Shown here: piece by piece, positions 1 to 10,799 of the stretch
Position numbering within the stretch: position 1 is the stretch's first letter
Layout of the letters: every line of letters starts with the position of its first letter
Source: Saussurea involucrata
Lineage: Eukaryota; Streptophyta; Magnoliopsida; Asterales; Asteraceae
NCBI GenBank assembly: GCA_033807775.1
Contig: CM066313.1
Span: 86,305,484 to 86,369,483 of the forward strand
Length of the DNA stretch: 64,000 nucleotides
Direction of reading: 5' to 3'
Position numbers and translations under genes: made by a program
Notes under the pieces: model-generated
What the model was told of the DNA's origin: nothing
Databases searched by the model: none
Seen by the model: only the letters and a program-made list of their open reading frames with translations

Positions 1-1582
1 GCGAACTCAATAATTTATCCGATAGTTCAGTCATTCTATCTTGAAAATAAGCATGACCAATCTCGAATTCAGCCTTTTTCTTTTTAAAATCCTTTAATTG
101 ATTGTCTTGTTCAATTAGTCTTGCCTTTTGAGTGGAAATTATTTCATTTGCTCTATCTTGATCTTTTGTAAGGTTTTCTAATCTTTTAGTTAAACAAGCC
201 TGTTGAGAAAAGAATTGATTATAAATATCGGAATATACCTCATTGGAAGTAGACTCTGAATCTTCACCATCAGTGTTCTTGGTCATGAAGCACAGCTTTG
301 TCTGATCATCTTTCTCACCTTCAGCTTCATTATCAGAAAGATCAAGCCAGTATTCTTCTTCAACCATTAGCACTATCCCTGCTTCTTTCTTCTCGGCAAA
401 CAACAACTTGTTCTTGTAGTATGTAGAATCCCTGACTTTCGGCTTCCAACACTCTTTTGAGAAGTGACCAGGCTTCCCGCAATTGTAGCATGTCGAAACT
501 TCCTCTTTCTTTTCGAACACCCTTTTCTCTTCCGGCTTCTTATACTCAGGCTTCTTGTACTCCTCTCTCTTGTACTCAACCTTCTTATCATCAAACCTTC
601 TACTCGACTCAACATTCGCCTTGTGTTCAAAATTCTTAGAGCCAGACGCATACCTTTGATTGTTGGACCCGGGAGATTTTCCAAACTTTCTCTGAAAAGA
701 GTTAGTAAGAAGTGCCATTGCTCGCTTCATACTTTCAACATCATCTGTCTCACCATCTTCACCCTGTTCATCATCAGAATGCTTTGAATAATTTCTGTTT
801 GGTTTGACAGACACCAAAGCAAGCGGATCTAGTTCTTCTTCCTTATTATCCTCTCTTTTCTCTTCCCTCTTGTCCTTCTTCTTTTTCTTTGCCCTCTTGG
901 CTTCAGCATCTTCTTCATCCTGTTTCAAAGTCTCGTACATCTCTTGAAGAGGCAAAACATTCAGCCTTGAATTTTGTTTCATACGATGAGCATACTTCTT
1001 CCACTCGGGTTGAAGTACATTCAAAAACTTCACATTATGCTCAATTATCGATTTGTTGATGCTGTATCTGTTCAGCTCGTTCAAGATAGTAGTAAAACGA
1101 TCGTATGTGGAATCAAGAGCTTCACCATCCTTCTGTTTAAAACTCTCATACAGATTAATAGCATTTGAAATTCTCATCTGGTTTTCAATCTCAGAACCTT
1201 GATAAAGTTTTGTCAGCTCATCAAACATGGCTTTCCCGGAGTGATTCTAGCTATCTACCTTTCGGTAAATATCATTAGTCAACGCTTGAATTACAAGGGA
1301 CTTTGCCATCTTATCCCCATTATATTTCTTCTTCTTCTCTTCAGGGTCATAGTGAATTGGTAAAACTTCAACAAGATCTGGAACTGGTTCACCATCGATA
1401 AGAATTCCTCTTCTATATACCTTTCCCATTGGCCCATTAATTAGTGAATGTGAAATGTATTCCCCGTTCTCTTGTCTTTCCACATAATCCATAAAACGGT
1501 CTTTCCAAATTTTGAATTCTTTAGGAAACAGAACCGGTGGTTTATCCTTAGATCCAATCAATAGCATATCTCTTGCAGTCAT
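1..1582 (-). pseudogene. Copia gag (element F), partial, one internal stop
   Basis: This encodes the capsid/nucleocapsid polyprotein of element F. The start at 1582 (MTARDMLLIGSKDK) is chosen because the same opening is seen in element D (MTTRDMLVIGSKDK). The N-terminal third is the UBN2-type gag domain (FKIWKDRFMDYVER). After it come a lysine-rich stretch, a CCHC zinc knuckle (CYNCGKPGHFSKEC, near 450-490) and a glutamine/glutamate-rich coiled-coil-like tail still open at the window edge. An in-frame TAG at 1247-1249 interrupts the protein about 111 codons in; the frame downstream continues to match gag of D. Without read-through only a truncated gag would be made. No host function is implied. 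Confidence 0.85.
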
Positions 1583-1669
1583 ATTGAATTACTTGTCGTT
1601 GATCGTTTGTATTCTTTAGATTTGATTAGTAAAAAAAATATTTTTCAAACTGAAGTCTCAACACACTTA

Positions 1670-2020
1670 AGTCGCAATAGGTTTGAAGTCGCAATGCAAT
1701 GAAGTCGCAATGCTTGAAGTCGCAACAGTTGGAATCGCAACAAATGAAGTCGCAATAATTGGAATCGCAACACTTGGAGTCGCAATGAAATGGAATCGCA
1801 ACAGAGTAAAAAAATTCACTCGAGTCGCAATAGAGGATTGCGATTTGGTACTGTTCACGTGGTAATGGACTGCGATTCGGGATCGAAGTCGCAATAGGTC
1901 ACTGCGATTTGGGAGTCAAGTCGCAATAGGTCACTGCGACTTGGAACTGTTCACTCAACGTTCACTGCGATTTCGATGAATATCAGACGATTGCGATTTC
2001 GATGAATATCATGATTGCGA
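1670..2020. repeat. Dispersed TCGCAA / TTGCGA motif array in leader of F
   Basis: About 19 copies of a short core, written GTCGCAA, ATCGCAA, or in reverse TTGCGAT/CTGCGAT, lie within 350 bp between the primer-binding site and the gag start. Spacing is irregular (roughly 12-30 bp). Copies are mostly in one orientation at 1670-1840 and mostly inverted after 1840. The sequence between copies differs, so this is a motif cluster rather than a simple tandem repeat. Comparable arrays are present in A and D. Confidence 0.85.
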
Positions 2021-2406
2021 TTTCGATGAAGATTCAAATGATCGGGAGTTGATTCTTCAATAATGATCCAAATGATCTGAAAATTGGTAGGTAAGGTCGA
2101 AATACGATTCTGGACAAATTTACTACTTCAAGTTTTGTCCAAAAACCACTAGAACAGTGATTTTCGATCCAAAACAGTAGGTTTTTGCTCAAAAGTCCGA
2201 AAATCCGAGTTTGCACGATTTGAGATCGATTCTGGTGTGCTTATGGAATCAAAACACGCAGAAATGAATATCAAACACTTCTAGATCGGTCCTAATCCAT
2301 TTGAAGAACTCAAATGATCAAAATCAATAAGAAATGGATGAAAACTTGAAGAACACTCAAAATGCAAAAACTCTCAATAAAATCTAATCTGATCTAGATG
2401 AATACA

Positions 2407-2420
2407 TTGCTCTGATACCA
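2407..2420 (-). other. Primer-binding site (initiator Met tRNA), element F
   Basis: The minus strand reads TGGTATCAGAGCAA. This is the standard Copia primer-binding sequence complementary to the 3' end of initiator methionine tRNA, and it lies two bases inside the LTR end. Confidence 0.9.
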
Positions 2421-2422
2421 AT

Positions 2423-2663
2423 TGTGATCCCAGAAACAAGTAATCAATCCAATAACATTAAAGTGTCCACCTCTATATTCAATGAATCAATCAAGCTCAC
2501 ACAATACAATGAAGAACAAATTAAGTGTGTGTGGCTAGTGTGTGTAGGTGACTCTTGTTTACCTAATTAGGAAAAAAGCAAACAATATATACCTAGGGTA
2601 AAGAATCACCCTATTACAAAATAGGCCCCTCTACTTAGTACAACTAGAATTTAGGCACTAACA
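2423..2663 (-). repeat. 5' LTR of Copia element F
   Basis: The repeat is bounded by TG...CA and abuts the primer-binding site on its inner side. Its termini (TGTTAGTGCC and GGGATCACA on the minus strand) match the LTRs at 12972-13213 and 58540-58759, which identifies one Copia family. A TA-rich repeat follows directly at 2664. Confidence 0.85.
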
Positions 2664-4211
2664 ATATATATATATATATATGTATGTATGTATTGAGTGC
2701 TTCTAGTTTTATCTAGAGAGGACTCTTTGTTGTTTTTATATTGGTGGTAGTGGACTTTAAACGGCGCAAGGTCACGTGATTTTTACTCTTGTGTGGGGGG
2801 TTTCACATAAGAATTCGTGTTACCTTTGTGCTTGATTATAGCTTGTTTTTGGGGGGTTGAATATTATTGTATTTAGTATATTGTATTTGTTATTTGTTTG
2901 CATATACCTCGAGAGGGAGAGGGAGAGAGATTTTTTACAAAGAAAATGGGGGAAAGTAGGAGGAAAAGTGTTTGTTAGTCTCAACCATACAAATAGACAT
3001 CCGACCAGTTACTTACGAATCAGGGACGTTCCAATTTTTTTGGAGGTCCTGGTACATTTGTAGCTTTTGATTACATTACATAAATGGGATAGCATGGATA
3101 CATATAAGTTAAGCACAAAAGAGGATTAAACCTAAGCAATTAACAATTTGAATCTAAACCCAAACAATCACATCTAAACCAAACAAATAAAATTTTGAAT
3201 TTAAACAATTTGAACCAGTTTGAACCTAAACAAATTAGGATATAACTTTACACAGGTCGATGAAATACCTTATACACGTGTAAAATTGGGCCCCAAAATT
3301 TTGGAGGCCCTGTTCTAAATCCCACATTTAACATGATAAGGAACGACCATGTTAGGAATAAACTCATGTCCTTTGCCACAAAAACAGTCTAATCCGGTAA
3401 GAATTCTTCTATCGGATTAGAGTTATAATAAGGTCTAAATCCGATGTATCCTAAAAGGAAACAATCTTAAACCATCGGAACAAGACCATCGGATTGATGA
3501 CTTGGAATAAGGTTGCAACTCGATAGAAGCTCTCAGCCTCTATCCGACAGACTGTACTTCATAAATATCTATAACTGAAAACTGTTGTATAGTTATATAC
3601 TTCAAAGTGTACAGTTAAGTTGTACCTTCTCTTTCATTTCTTGACAGGTATTTGTATTTTTAAATCCCTTTCTCTTATAGTTACCATACTGAAGAAGAAG
3701 AATTGATAATTGGACGATTAACTTCTAATCACATTGTGTTTTCTCTATGCATGTTTGTTACAATTTAGTGAAATTTAGTTGTTATGGTTTAACTTTACTA
3801 CGATAACTTTAAATGCTAAAACACCTAAGTACGATTTGATGAGCTCATTATATAGGCAAAAGCTAGATGATTAGTTTTCACTGTTCTAATGTGCTTTTGG
3901 AGGTCTTCCTAAATATTTTTAGCATCCAATTATGGACTAACTTTTCAAGTTCTCATTCTTATGTCATCATAAACAATAATATGACCTTTCTCAGTGTTTA
4001 TTTCTAAAGCCACTCCTTGGGTTGCCAGTGAGTAATCCATCAGTGCTTACATTTTCATTTTCATTTACGATTCAGGTTCTTATGGAGATGATTATCCTTG
4101 GAGACACAAAAAGGACAATGTTTGGGAATGGTTACATAAGTCTCTTACCAGAAAACCAATATATATCACAATGTATTAGTGAGTGAATGTTGTTTTAGAC
4201 CTTCCATTTCC
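2664..4211. other. Intergenic stretch between F and the CACTA element
   Basis: The stretch begins with a (TA)n/(TGTA)n microsatellite (2664-2692), and a GA-rich run sits at 2911-2930. No gene can be supported. A short block at 4075-4181 follows a TTCAG-like acceptor and reads open to a TAG in one frame (contains DDYPWRHKKDNVWEW). It resembles a terminal host exon, but I do not recognise it. Confidence 0.5.
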
Positions 4212-4227
4212 ACTACAACAAATCGAC

Positions 4228-4735
4228 TCTATTGCGACGACAAAAGTCGTCGCTAATGCTCTAAATGTCGTCGCTATTTATAAATTGCAACGACGGTCGT
4301 CGCTATAGATTTTGTAACTATAAATTCGTAGCTGTAGTTCCCTACAGCAGCGACAGTTCGTCGCACTAAGCCAAAAATAAAAATAATTCAATTTTTTCTC
4401 TATTGCGACAACATGTCGTGGCTATAGGTTGAAAAATAAAAAAATATATTAAATAACTATAGCTATGACATGTCGTTGCAGTAGATGAAAATTTTAAAAA
4501 TCAATTTTTTACCTACTGCGACGACTTGTCGTTGCTGTAGGTTGAAAAATAAAAAAATTAATTAAATACCTATAGCTACGACATGTCGTCGCAGTAGATA
4601 AAAAATTAAAAAATCAAATTTTTATCTACTGCAATGACTTTTCGTTGCTATAGGTGGAAAATTAAAAACAAATATTTTACTTGCAGCAACGAAATGTTGA
4701 CGCAATAAGTATTTTGGCTTTCAACAACCATTTTT
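4228..4735. repeat. Left subterminal repeats of the CACTA element
   Basis: Imperfect units of about 50-100 bp contain CTACTGCGACGAC, ATGTCGTCGC and GTCGTTGCTGTAGG in both orientations. Position and palindromic content fit the subterminal binding sites known in En/Spm elements. The same units recur at the opposite end in mirrored orientation. Confidence 0.85.
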
Positions 4736-4904
4736 CCCCATATAAATCAGATTATTAAATATATTTTAACCAATTAATCTGATATTCAAATTACTAGAAA
4801 ATAACTATATATTCATATAATAACTAGAAAATATTTGAAACCGTAATACAAAATTGATGACATAAAATGTTCATAACATCTTAAACATATTAATATGTAG
4901 AAAT

Positions 4905-5365
4905 CTAATCATCGTACGAGTCAGAATCTGTGTCATCTTCCTCGTCTTCGTCCGCACGTGATGGCTGTTGTGGTGGTGGTGGTTGCTGTTGTGTTTGATG
5001 TCCCGCCATAGTGGGTGGTGGATTGAAGAATGTACGTGGGTCTATAGTCGGTGGTGGAGGAAACTGAAAGTCAGGTTGAAAACTTCTAAATGCATTATAC
5101 ATTTGATGCATGTATTGGTGCATACCATTAACTGCATCGACGACTCTACCCTCATTCATAGTCGGCTGGGGTGGGGGTGGGGGTGGTGGTGGCGGTGGTG
5201 GTTCAAAGAAGGAGGAAAAAGCGGAACCCTTCAACTTTCGTCCAATTCCTCGGTTGTGACCGCGACGCTCCCCGAGTACTTTAGTGATGATTCCCTTCTC
5301 GTTTAGGGAAGACGAGGAGGTCGAGCCATCTTGTGTTTGTACTGTGAAGCTTTTTCTGCAAGCAT
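4905..5365 (-). pseudogene. CACTA-encoded protein, C-terminal fragment (Ptta/En/Spm type)
   Basis: The minus-strand frame is open from about 5365 to the stop at 4905; the methionine at 5234 is internal. An upstream segment near 5240-5300 reads KVLGERRGHNRGIGRK, which resembles the V-LG-R-G-RG-G motif of plant Ptta/En/Spm transposase proteins. After it come a polyproline run encoded by GGTGGT repeats, a short helical part, a second Pro/Gln-rich part and an acidic tail (DEDEEDDTDSDSYDD). The next upstream recognisable coding block in the same direction is the transposase-associated domain at 5482. Intervening exons or the catalytic domain are missing, so this is a remnant. The family assignment rests mainly on the motif and on position inside a CACTA element. 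Confidence 0.6.
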
Positions 5366-5418
5366 CGCCTCCTATATTTGTTGAGAAATATAATTAGTAA
5401 CAGAAAAAGTAATTTAAG

Positions 5419-5449
<31 letters not shown>

Positions 5450-5481
5450 ACACACACATTAGTCCAAATTTATACAATTAC

Positions 5482-5793
5482 TTACATGATCTCATTTGTT
5501 GTTTCATTGGCTACAATTGGAGAAGGAGTATCTACTTCACCATGATAAACCCACTTCGTATATATATGCTTCTTGAACCCATACCTATGTATGTGAGCCT
5601 CAACCATATTTGGTGTCTGACGCGTAAAGTTCAAACACCTTGTGCATGGACATCTCACTTTGCCATCACTATTGACATATCTCTTTGCTATCTCGATAAA
5701 GGCTTGAAGACAAGTCCAAAACTCATCAGAGTTACGACGTCTACATGTTGTCCAACTCTTATCAATCGTCATAATGTACTGCTTCATCACCAC
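5482..5793 (-). pseudogene. Transposase-associated domain of CACTA TNPD
   Basis: The reading frame encodes about 103 residues with DKSW near the start, then a block with CPCTRC, a histidine (VEAHIHRYGF) and YTKWVYHGE. This order (DKSW, CPC-x2-C, HL/HIxxxGF, W-xx-HGE) is the plant transposase-associated zinc-binding domain found at the N-terminus of CACTA TNPD transposases. The catalytic transposase domain that should follow is absent; the remaining sequence jumps to the proline-rich C-terminal fragment about 0.1-0.5 kb downstream. An internal deletion is inferred. It cannot encode an active transposase by itself. Confidence 0.75.
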
Positions 5794-5799
5794 ATAGTT

Positions 5800-7039
5800 A
5801 GACTATATACACTTGTGATCATACTAATAAAATCATTATATTCCAAATTCTTTTTTATATTAATTAACCTACATATAACTAAAACAAGATCACAGTTCCG
5901 GTATATTAATCATTTCCAATCAACTTTGAATTTATTTAAATTCATTGCATTTGTATAATATCATGTTATCAAGATTTCCGAATTCTTCTCTAAATTTGTG
6001 TATACAATCGATCGATCAGGTTATTTGTAATTTTTGTTGTTTATTTGGTATGCAGGGGCTATAGCTTGGTTTACATGAGAAATGCAACGATGTTCGACAT
6101 TTTTTTCTTTAAACTATCTATGAGATAAACATCTGTAATGGAATTTGCAGTTATCTAGTATTCTGGTGTTATTATCTAAATAATAACTATCTTTTGGAAG
6201 GTTTGAATGTGAAACATCTTTTATTGTTCCCTAAAACTGACATGGTAATATATATTATATTCATGATGTCAACTATTATTCATGATCATCAATGCTTCAT
6301 AATCTGACCCATTTTGAAGTACAAAATATTGAGAATTGGGAGTTCATAATGATTACAAGTATATATAGTCTAACTATTTAAGAAAACATGTTGATTTTGA
6401 TTCTGCGCTTTATTTGTAAATGCAGGGAAATTATTGGAAGTGGCATGTTCAATTGTTGGAGCATTTGGACAAGATTCCCAATTTACAAGCTGTTATTGAT
6501 TTATATTATATAAGAATATATTTTTCAAATTTTCAAAGAGAGTGAGTGCATTTTAAAGGGGAAATAAAACAAGCAACTGCAGATCTACAGAGTCAGAGGT
6601 GAGTTTATTATGAGTTCCAATGGGCAGAAGTATTTGTGATGATGAAATATTGAATTAAAAATAGTTTTAATAATTGCCAGATATAGCAGAAAGATAAAGA
6701 AAGGGTTAGCTGATGGATGGATGGATGGATGGATGGATGCTGCACATTGCATTCAAGAAAGTTTTCACACAAAAGAAGAAAGTTTGATTTTGGTTCTTTT
6801 CTTTAAACTTGATATTTCTTGATTTCTTTTTGGGTGTAATTACTACTACCGGTAGGAGTGATTTTTGGGAACAAATTATTATTGTTAGCATTATTATGCA
6901 AACACATAAATCATTTTGTACTGCAAACTTATCAAGAAAATGAAAGCTATAAAATCTGGAAAAAGGATAGCTAAAACAGGTATTGCAAATCATGGTAATT
7001 GATAGAATCATAATAAGTGATGATGCATTAATAATGAAT
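5800..7039. other. Interior of CACTA element, unassigned (possible captured exons)
   Basis: AT-rich sequence with several TGCAG-like acceptors. After one of them (6424) a frame is open for about 39 codons (contains GNYWKWHVQLLEHLDKIP), then stops. A GGAT tetranucleotide repeat lies at 6713-6739. I cannot name a donor gene for these blocks. Confidence 0.4.
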
Positions 7040-7045
7040 CTGCTT

Positions 7046-7099
7046 ACAGATTCTTCTGATCAGGAGATTAAATCTGCTTACAGAAAGCTTGCTCTCAAG
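7046..7099 (+). pseudogene. Captured DnaJ J-domain exon fragment (ARG1-like)
   Basis: The plus strand translates without a stop as TDSSDQEIKSAYRKLALK, which is the core of helix I-II of a J domain (x-EIK-x-AYR-x-LA-x-K). In complete proteins this is followed by YHPDK, the HPD motif that stimulates Hsp70. Here a splice-donor-like GTTAGT follows at once and the HPD part is missing. The wording is closest to my memory of the ARG1 gravity-response J proteins, but a short match cannot fix the subfamily. The piece lies inside the CACTA element on the strand opposite to the transposase, so capture of a host gene fragment is the likely origin. Confidence 0.7.
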
Positions 7100-7561
7100 T
7101 TAGTTCAATACCTTGTCCTTTAATTTGTTACAAATATTGTTTGAATTGATCTGTTATAATGGAGCTTAGGGTTGTGTGATTTTACAAGTTAATATGAATC
7201 AGTACACCATTGATGCATTGTTCATTATCAATTCATCTGGTTTCTATCTCAGATGAAATCTACTTGGCATTTTTTCAGCCTGGTGTAAGTAAGAGATAAG
7301 TGACTGAAAATACAGTCACAACAATAGAAACAGATTATAAAGCATGTCTGTTTATAATTTCTAATTATAAAGCATGCATGTTTAAATACAGATTGAAGCA
7401 ACAGATTATATTAATCAATCACTAATCAGAAACAGATTATAAAGCATGTATGAGCAAGCACATATGCATCCATAACCATATCAAACATCCCAATATATTT
7501 CAAACAATGAATGCATGTCAATTTGCCAAAATCAAAACAGATCAGGTGTTGAATACCTTAC

Positions 7562-7630
7562 CGTAGTAGCAGAAACAGAGATTTTAGGGTCTGATGTGAA
7601 GAACAAATGAGGTTTTGATGGGGTTTTGCC
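7562..7630 (-). other. Exon-like block on minus strand inside CACTA
   Basis: A 69 bp block is bracketed on the minus strand by TTTTCCAG before it and GGTAAGG after it. It is open in the frame giving KTPSKPHLFFTSDPKI. It may be another captured exon or a leader exon of the transposon gene. The identity is unknown. Confidence 0.3.
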
Positions 7631-7639
7631 TGGAAAAGG

Positions 7640-8129
7640 TAAAATAGCAATTCATGAGACCCCATTCTAAACCAGCAAATGAAACTATCAGAAATCGAAC
7701 AAAATCAATAAAACTAAAAACTCAATCGACATACTCTGTGGTTTTAGTAGAAAATTGGGCAAAATCAAACAATGACGATAAGAGATTACTCTGAAATCGT
7801 TTATTTCTACTAATTAATTCAGAAATCAACCGTTGATCTCACAACCGATGAAATCACTCATTGTAGAGCTAATCACAACATCTGAGAGCTTGGATGAAAT
7901 CGTTTCGTTGTAGAGCTAATCACGTGGAGAGTATCTTCTTCAAGCTTAGACGAAATCATTCAGAGCGTGGACGATGAATTGATTATAATGAGCTGGATGA
8001 ATGGATTCTAGGTTTAGTTGGGCTTGAATTTTTTGAAAAACAATTAATTCACAAAATGGGCTGATGGAAAACAATTATAATAAGTAAAGTAAAATTTTAA
8101 TTAAAGTTTAAAACCACGTTCGGTTATAA
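7640..8129. other. CACTA interior, noncoding
   Basis: No gene is supportable. A direct repeat of about 45 bp (GTAGAGCTAATCAC units near 7864 and 7910) is the only structure noted. The position is consistent with a transposon leader region. Confidence 0.4.
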
Positions 8130-9106
8130 GGCCATCCGCACCCCATAACAGCATCTTTCAAATATTCCATCTCCACATCAGCGCCACATCAGCTTTTCTT
8201 CCATCCCTCACTCGATCCCTAACGATCCCTAAACACCCGTACCCCATTCCCTCAAACCCTTTTGCCACCTCATTTATTTTAATTCTTTTATTTATACATT
8301 TAATTATTTAACAAAATAAAAATATTTATATATTTTTTAATAAATAAAAATAAGATAAATAATAAAAATTAAAATTCATATCATTCATTAAAAATAAAAA
8401 TTACAAAATACAAAACACTACCAATTATGAAATTTTTGGATTTGCTCTTTTCTCGCTAAAGTAGCCCTCAAAGCGTTTCCCGTAAGGTGATCATGCGGGG
8501 TTATGAAATACTCGAAGTCTTTCTCAAATCGTTTATCTCGTTCGATTTCTCGTTCGTGTTCTAACCTTTGAAGTTCGAGATCGATTTTTTTCATTTTGTA
8601 TTTCATTGTATCATCAATCTTGTCGTTGAACGTCGTCAACAACTGAGTAACACTTTCGTCCGTATTCGCCCCGGACGTATTACTCGTTGATGATTTTTTT
8701 GCCTTGTTTCTCCCGATGGGTCGTTGAATTTGCTCGTCATCGTCATCATCGGAAGGTTGGGTACGTTTTGAACCCCGCGATGAAGTTGTCGTCATCGTTG
8801 GAACGGCTCCCCATTTTGGACATTTTTTTAGGACGTCCCAAGCTTGTTCGTGAGTGAAAGCAACTTTATGGCGTGCTAGATACCGTTCATGTGCCGTTCG
8901 GGATATATCGGCCTCACTCATCCCGCTTGATCTATTATTGAGCAAGTTGTTGTAGATGCCGCCAAACGAATTAACTCTTTTATTGAGGTCGTTGAACTTG
9001 CTATTGAGTTGATGGGTTGATCTATAACCTGGTTCACGACCCATGCGAGTAAAGAACACATGCCCGATTCGGCCCCAAAAACTTCCTACATTTATGTAAA
9101 ATTAAG

Positions 9107-9143
<37 letters not shown>

Positions 9144-9963
9144 TCAATAAAAATAATTACCACCGCTTTGTGCGTTACCGACCACGGGGTCCTCCGAAAC
9201 GTCAACCCACGCCGACACTAACGCGAGTTCCTCGGCTTTACTCCACGTTTGTTTGGCGGCTTTCGTTGGTCTCAGATTTGATGGTTCCGGGTTAGATTGT
9301 TGTGCCGGGATAGATTGTGGTGTGTTCGGGGTAGAAGGTTGGGTTTCCGGAACAATGTCGTCGTCGAGATTGAAGTTGGCCGGAGTAAAACCTTGTTCAA
9401 TCAACCCGGGACGTGTAAATTGGTAAGGAATTTGTTGGTGAAATTGTTGGTGAAATTGTTGGGGAAATTGTTGCGGATATTGTGGCGGATTTTGTTGCGA
9501 CCATTGTGGCGGAATTTGTTGCGAAAATTGCGGATGATAACCTTGTTGTGTAAACGCTTGGAAACCAAGCTCTTGATCTTCTTGCGATTGTGGTGTATTC
9601 GGTCGGTTACGACGGGATGTAGGTGTTCTGTTTGAATTCATGATGAGAGAGGTGTGAAAAATAAGAGGTTGAGAGAATTTGAGAGGTGTGAGAAATAAGA
9701 GGTTGAGAGGTGTGAGAAATAAGAGGTTGAGGGTTAAATATATAGTGGGATTAAATTGAGAAAAATAATTTTTTTTTACAAAGAGCCGTTGAACGGCATT
9801 ATTTTTAAAATTTTAATTAATTTTTTTTTAAAAAACCTTCGGGATGGATCGGGATCCCATCCCCGAATTCCATCCCTTCCCGCAACCATCCCCGAGCCCG
9901 TAGCCCATCCCCGCAACCCCGCTGGCCATCTCGAGCCCCATCCCGCTTGGGGTACGGATGGCC
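8130..9963 (-). mobile_element. PIF/Harbinger element nested in CACTA, ORF1 only
   Basis: The left end reads GGCCATCCGCACCCC and the right end, reverse-complemented, reads GGCCATCCGTACCCC. The target trinucleotide TAA is present on both sides (8127-8129 and 9964-9966). Length is 1834 bp. It encodes a spliced Myb-like/NAM-associated accessory protein on the minus strand but no DDE transposase, so mobility would need transposase from elsewhere. Its insertion post-dates the CACTA element that it interrupts. Confidence 0.92.
8418..9641 (-). CDS. PIF/Harbinger ORF1, Myb/SANT-like DNA-binding accessory protein (two exons)
   Basis: Exon 1 (9641-9161) starts MNSNRTPTSRR, passes through a Gln/Pro-rich segment and ends in a Myb/SANT-like start (TWSKAEELALVSAWVDVS). 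A 75 bp intron (9086-9160) has GT and AG ends and carries a TAA microsatellite. Exon 2 (9085-8418) continues in frame: SFWGRIGHVFF, a helix ending in a WDVLKKCPKW-type motif, a Ser/Asp-rich linker with KR and RNKAKK basic patches, and a charged coiled coil typical of the NAM-associated C-terminal domain. The spliced protein is about 382 residues with no internal stop. In PIF/Harbinger elements ORF1 enters the nucleus and binds terminal repeats together with the transposase. Plant databases often give such proteins misleading glutathione-transferase-like names; no GST fold is evident here. Confidence 0.8.
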
Positions 9964-10139
9964 TAATATCTATTATTTTAAAACAATTAAATTAAGTAAA
10001 GTAAAATTTTAATTTATAATAAATGTTGGGAGGGCAATTTTACTTCAACTAATTTAATTTATAACATCAACTCCATTGATTTTCTAAAATTTTAATTTTT
10101 ACAAAGCAAATTTTAATTTAGTAGAAAATTGTTTAAAAA

Positions 10140-10600
10140 CATATAGAGACCTACTGGACGAGATGTCGTTGCTGTAATGTTTTCTTTTTATTTTAATCGT
10201 TTTAACATATTCTCATTTAAGGTATTTAAATTTTTTTGGACACCTGCTGCGACGACATGTCGTCGCGGTAGAGTTCTATTATTTGAAAATAATTTTAACT
10301 TATCAAATATGCGCTAGAAAACACATTTCATTTCCTAAAAAATATTTAAATTTTTTTTGGACACCTACTGCCACGACAAGTCGTCGCTGTATGTATCTAT
10401 TATTTTAAAAAATAACCTCTTAAGGTATTGGCTAGAAAACACATTTTCATTAAAATGTTAAAAAAAATATTTCTATTGCGACGACATGTCGTTGCTGTAG
10501 GTTTTTTGGAAAAGAATTTAAACTCTTTAAGTATGTATAAAAACAATTTTAATATCTACAGCGACGAATTTTAAGTCGTCGCTATAGCTTTTGACGCTGT
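10140..10600. repeat. Right subterminal repeats of the CACTA element
   Basis: Four to five units contain CGACGACATGTCGTCGC-like palindromes separated by about 100 bp of AT-rich sequence, mirroring the left end. They run up to the 21 bp terminal inverted repeat. Confidence 0.85.
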
Positions 10601-10638
10601 AGAGTCGATTTCTTGTAGTGTTCTTTGTTATTTCTAGC

Positions 10639-10799
10639 ACTAGGTGTATGTTTCTTCTCCCATATTACCACTTTGAATTATGATGTTCACTTCTCTGTCT
10701 TCAACAAATCCTAACATTACTTCTTTGGTGTATTTATAATCATTGCAAAATATTGGTGTTGTGATGGTAGTTTCAAGTTCCTCTTTCGAATCCTTCACC
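10639..10799 (-). pseudogene. Possible terminal exon of an unidentified host gene
   Basis: On the minus strand an acceptor-like TTTTTAG is followed by an open frame of about 53 codons ending in a TAG at 10639-10641. The translation contains VKDSKEELETTITTPIF and later EVMLGFVEDREVN. Composition looks like real coding sequence. It begins 18 bp outside the right end of the CACTA element, so it is flanking sequence rather than transposon. I do not recognise the family, and no upstream exons are visible because a SINE and other repeats follow. Confidence 0.4.

Larger units (their letters stand above)
1..2663 (-). mobile_element. Copia LTR retrotransposon F, 5' portion (cut by window edge)
   Basis: Reading leftward on the minus strand there is a 241 bp LTR, an initiator-Met tRNA primer-binding site, a leader of about 0.8 kb rich in a short motif, and a gag ORF that runs off the left edge. 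The gag protein is closely related to the gag of elements A and D in this window, and the LTR is related to the LTRs of A and D, so the three form one family. Protease, pol and the 3' LTR lie outside the window. A target duplication cannot be checked. Confidence 0.9.
4212..10620 (-). mobile_element. CACTA (En/Spm) DNA transposon, defective, with nested Harbinger
   Basis: The left end reads CACTACAACAAATCGACTC and the reverse complement of the right end reads CACTACAAGAAATCGACTC: a 21 bp terminal inverted repeat with one mismatch. The flanking trinucleotide TTC is duplicated (4209-4211 and 10621-10623). Both ends carry subterminal repeats built on a GACGACATGTCGTC-type palindrome, as expected for transposase-binding sites. 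Inside are minus-strand transposase remnants (4905-5793), a probable captured J-domain exon and a nested PIF/Harbinger element. The main catalytic transposase domain is not recognisable, so the copy is non-autonomous. Confidence 0.93.

Noticed and set aside
1670..2020. CRISPR-like array (regular short repeats with unique spacers)
   Set aside because: Repeats are 6-9 bp, occur in both orientations and have irregular spacing, and the context is a plant retrotransposon leader.
3021..3312. Possible hAT-like MITE (CAGGGACG... and ...GGCCCTG)
   Set aside because: Only the outer CAGGG/CCCTG and a similar GGAG word match; the putative 8 bp flanks (TTACGAAT and TTCTAAAT) agree at five positions only.
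4968..5306. Plus-strand Trp-rich ORF
   Set aside because: It is the antisense shadow of the polyproline transposase fragment; the Trp run comes from GGTGGT repeats.
6706..7011. Minus-strand ORF ending HPSIHPSIHPSI
   Set aside because: The repeat is a translated GGAT microsatellite and the rest has no coding character.
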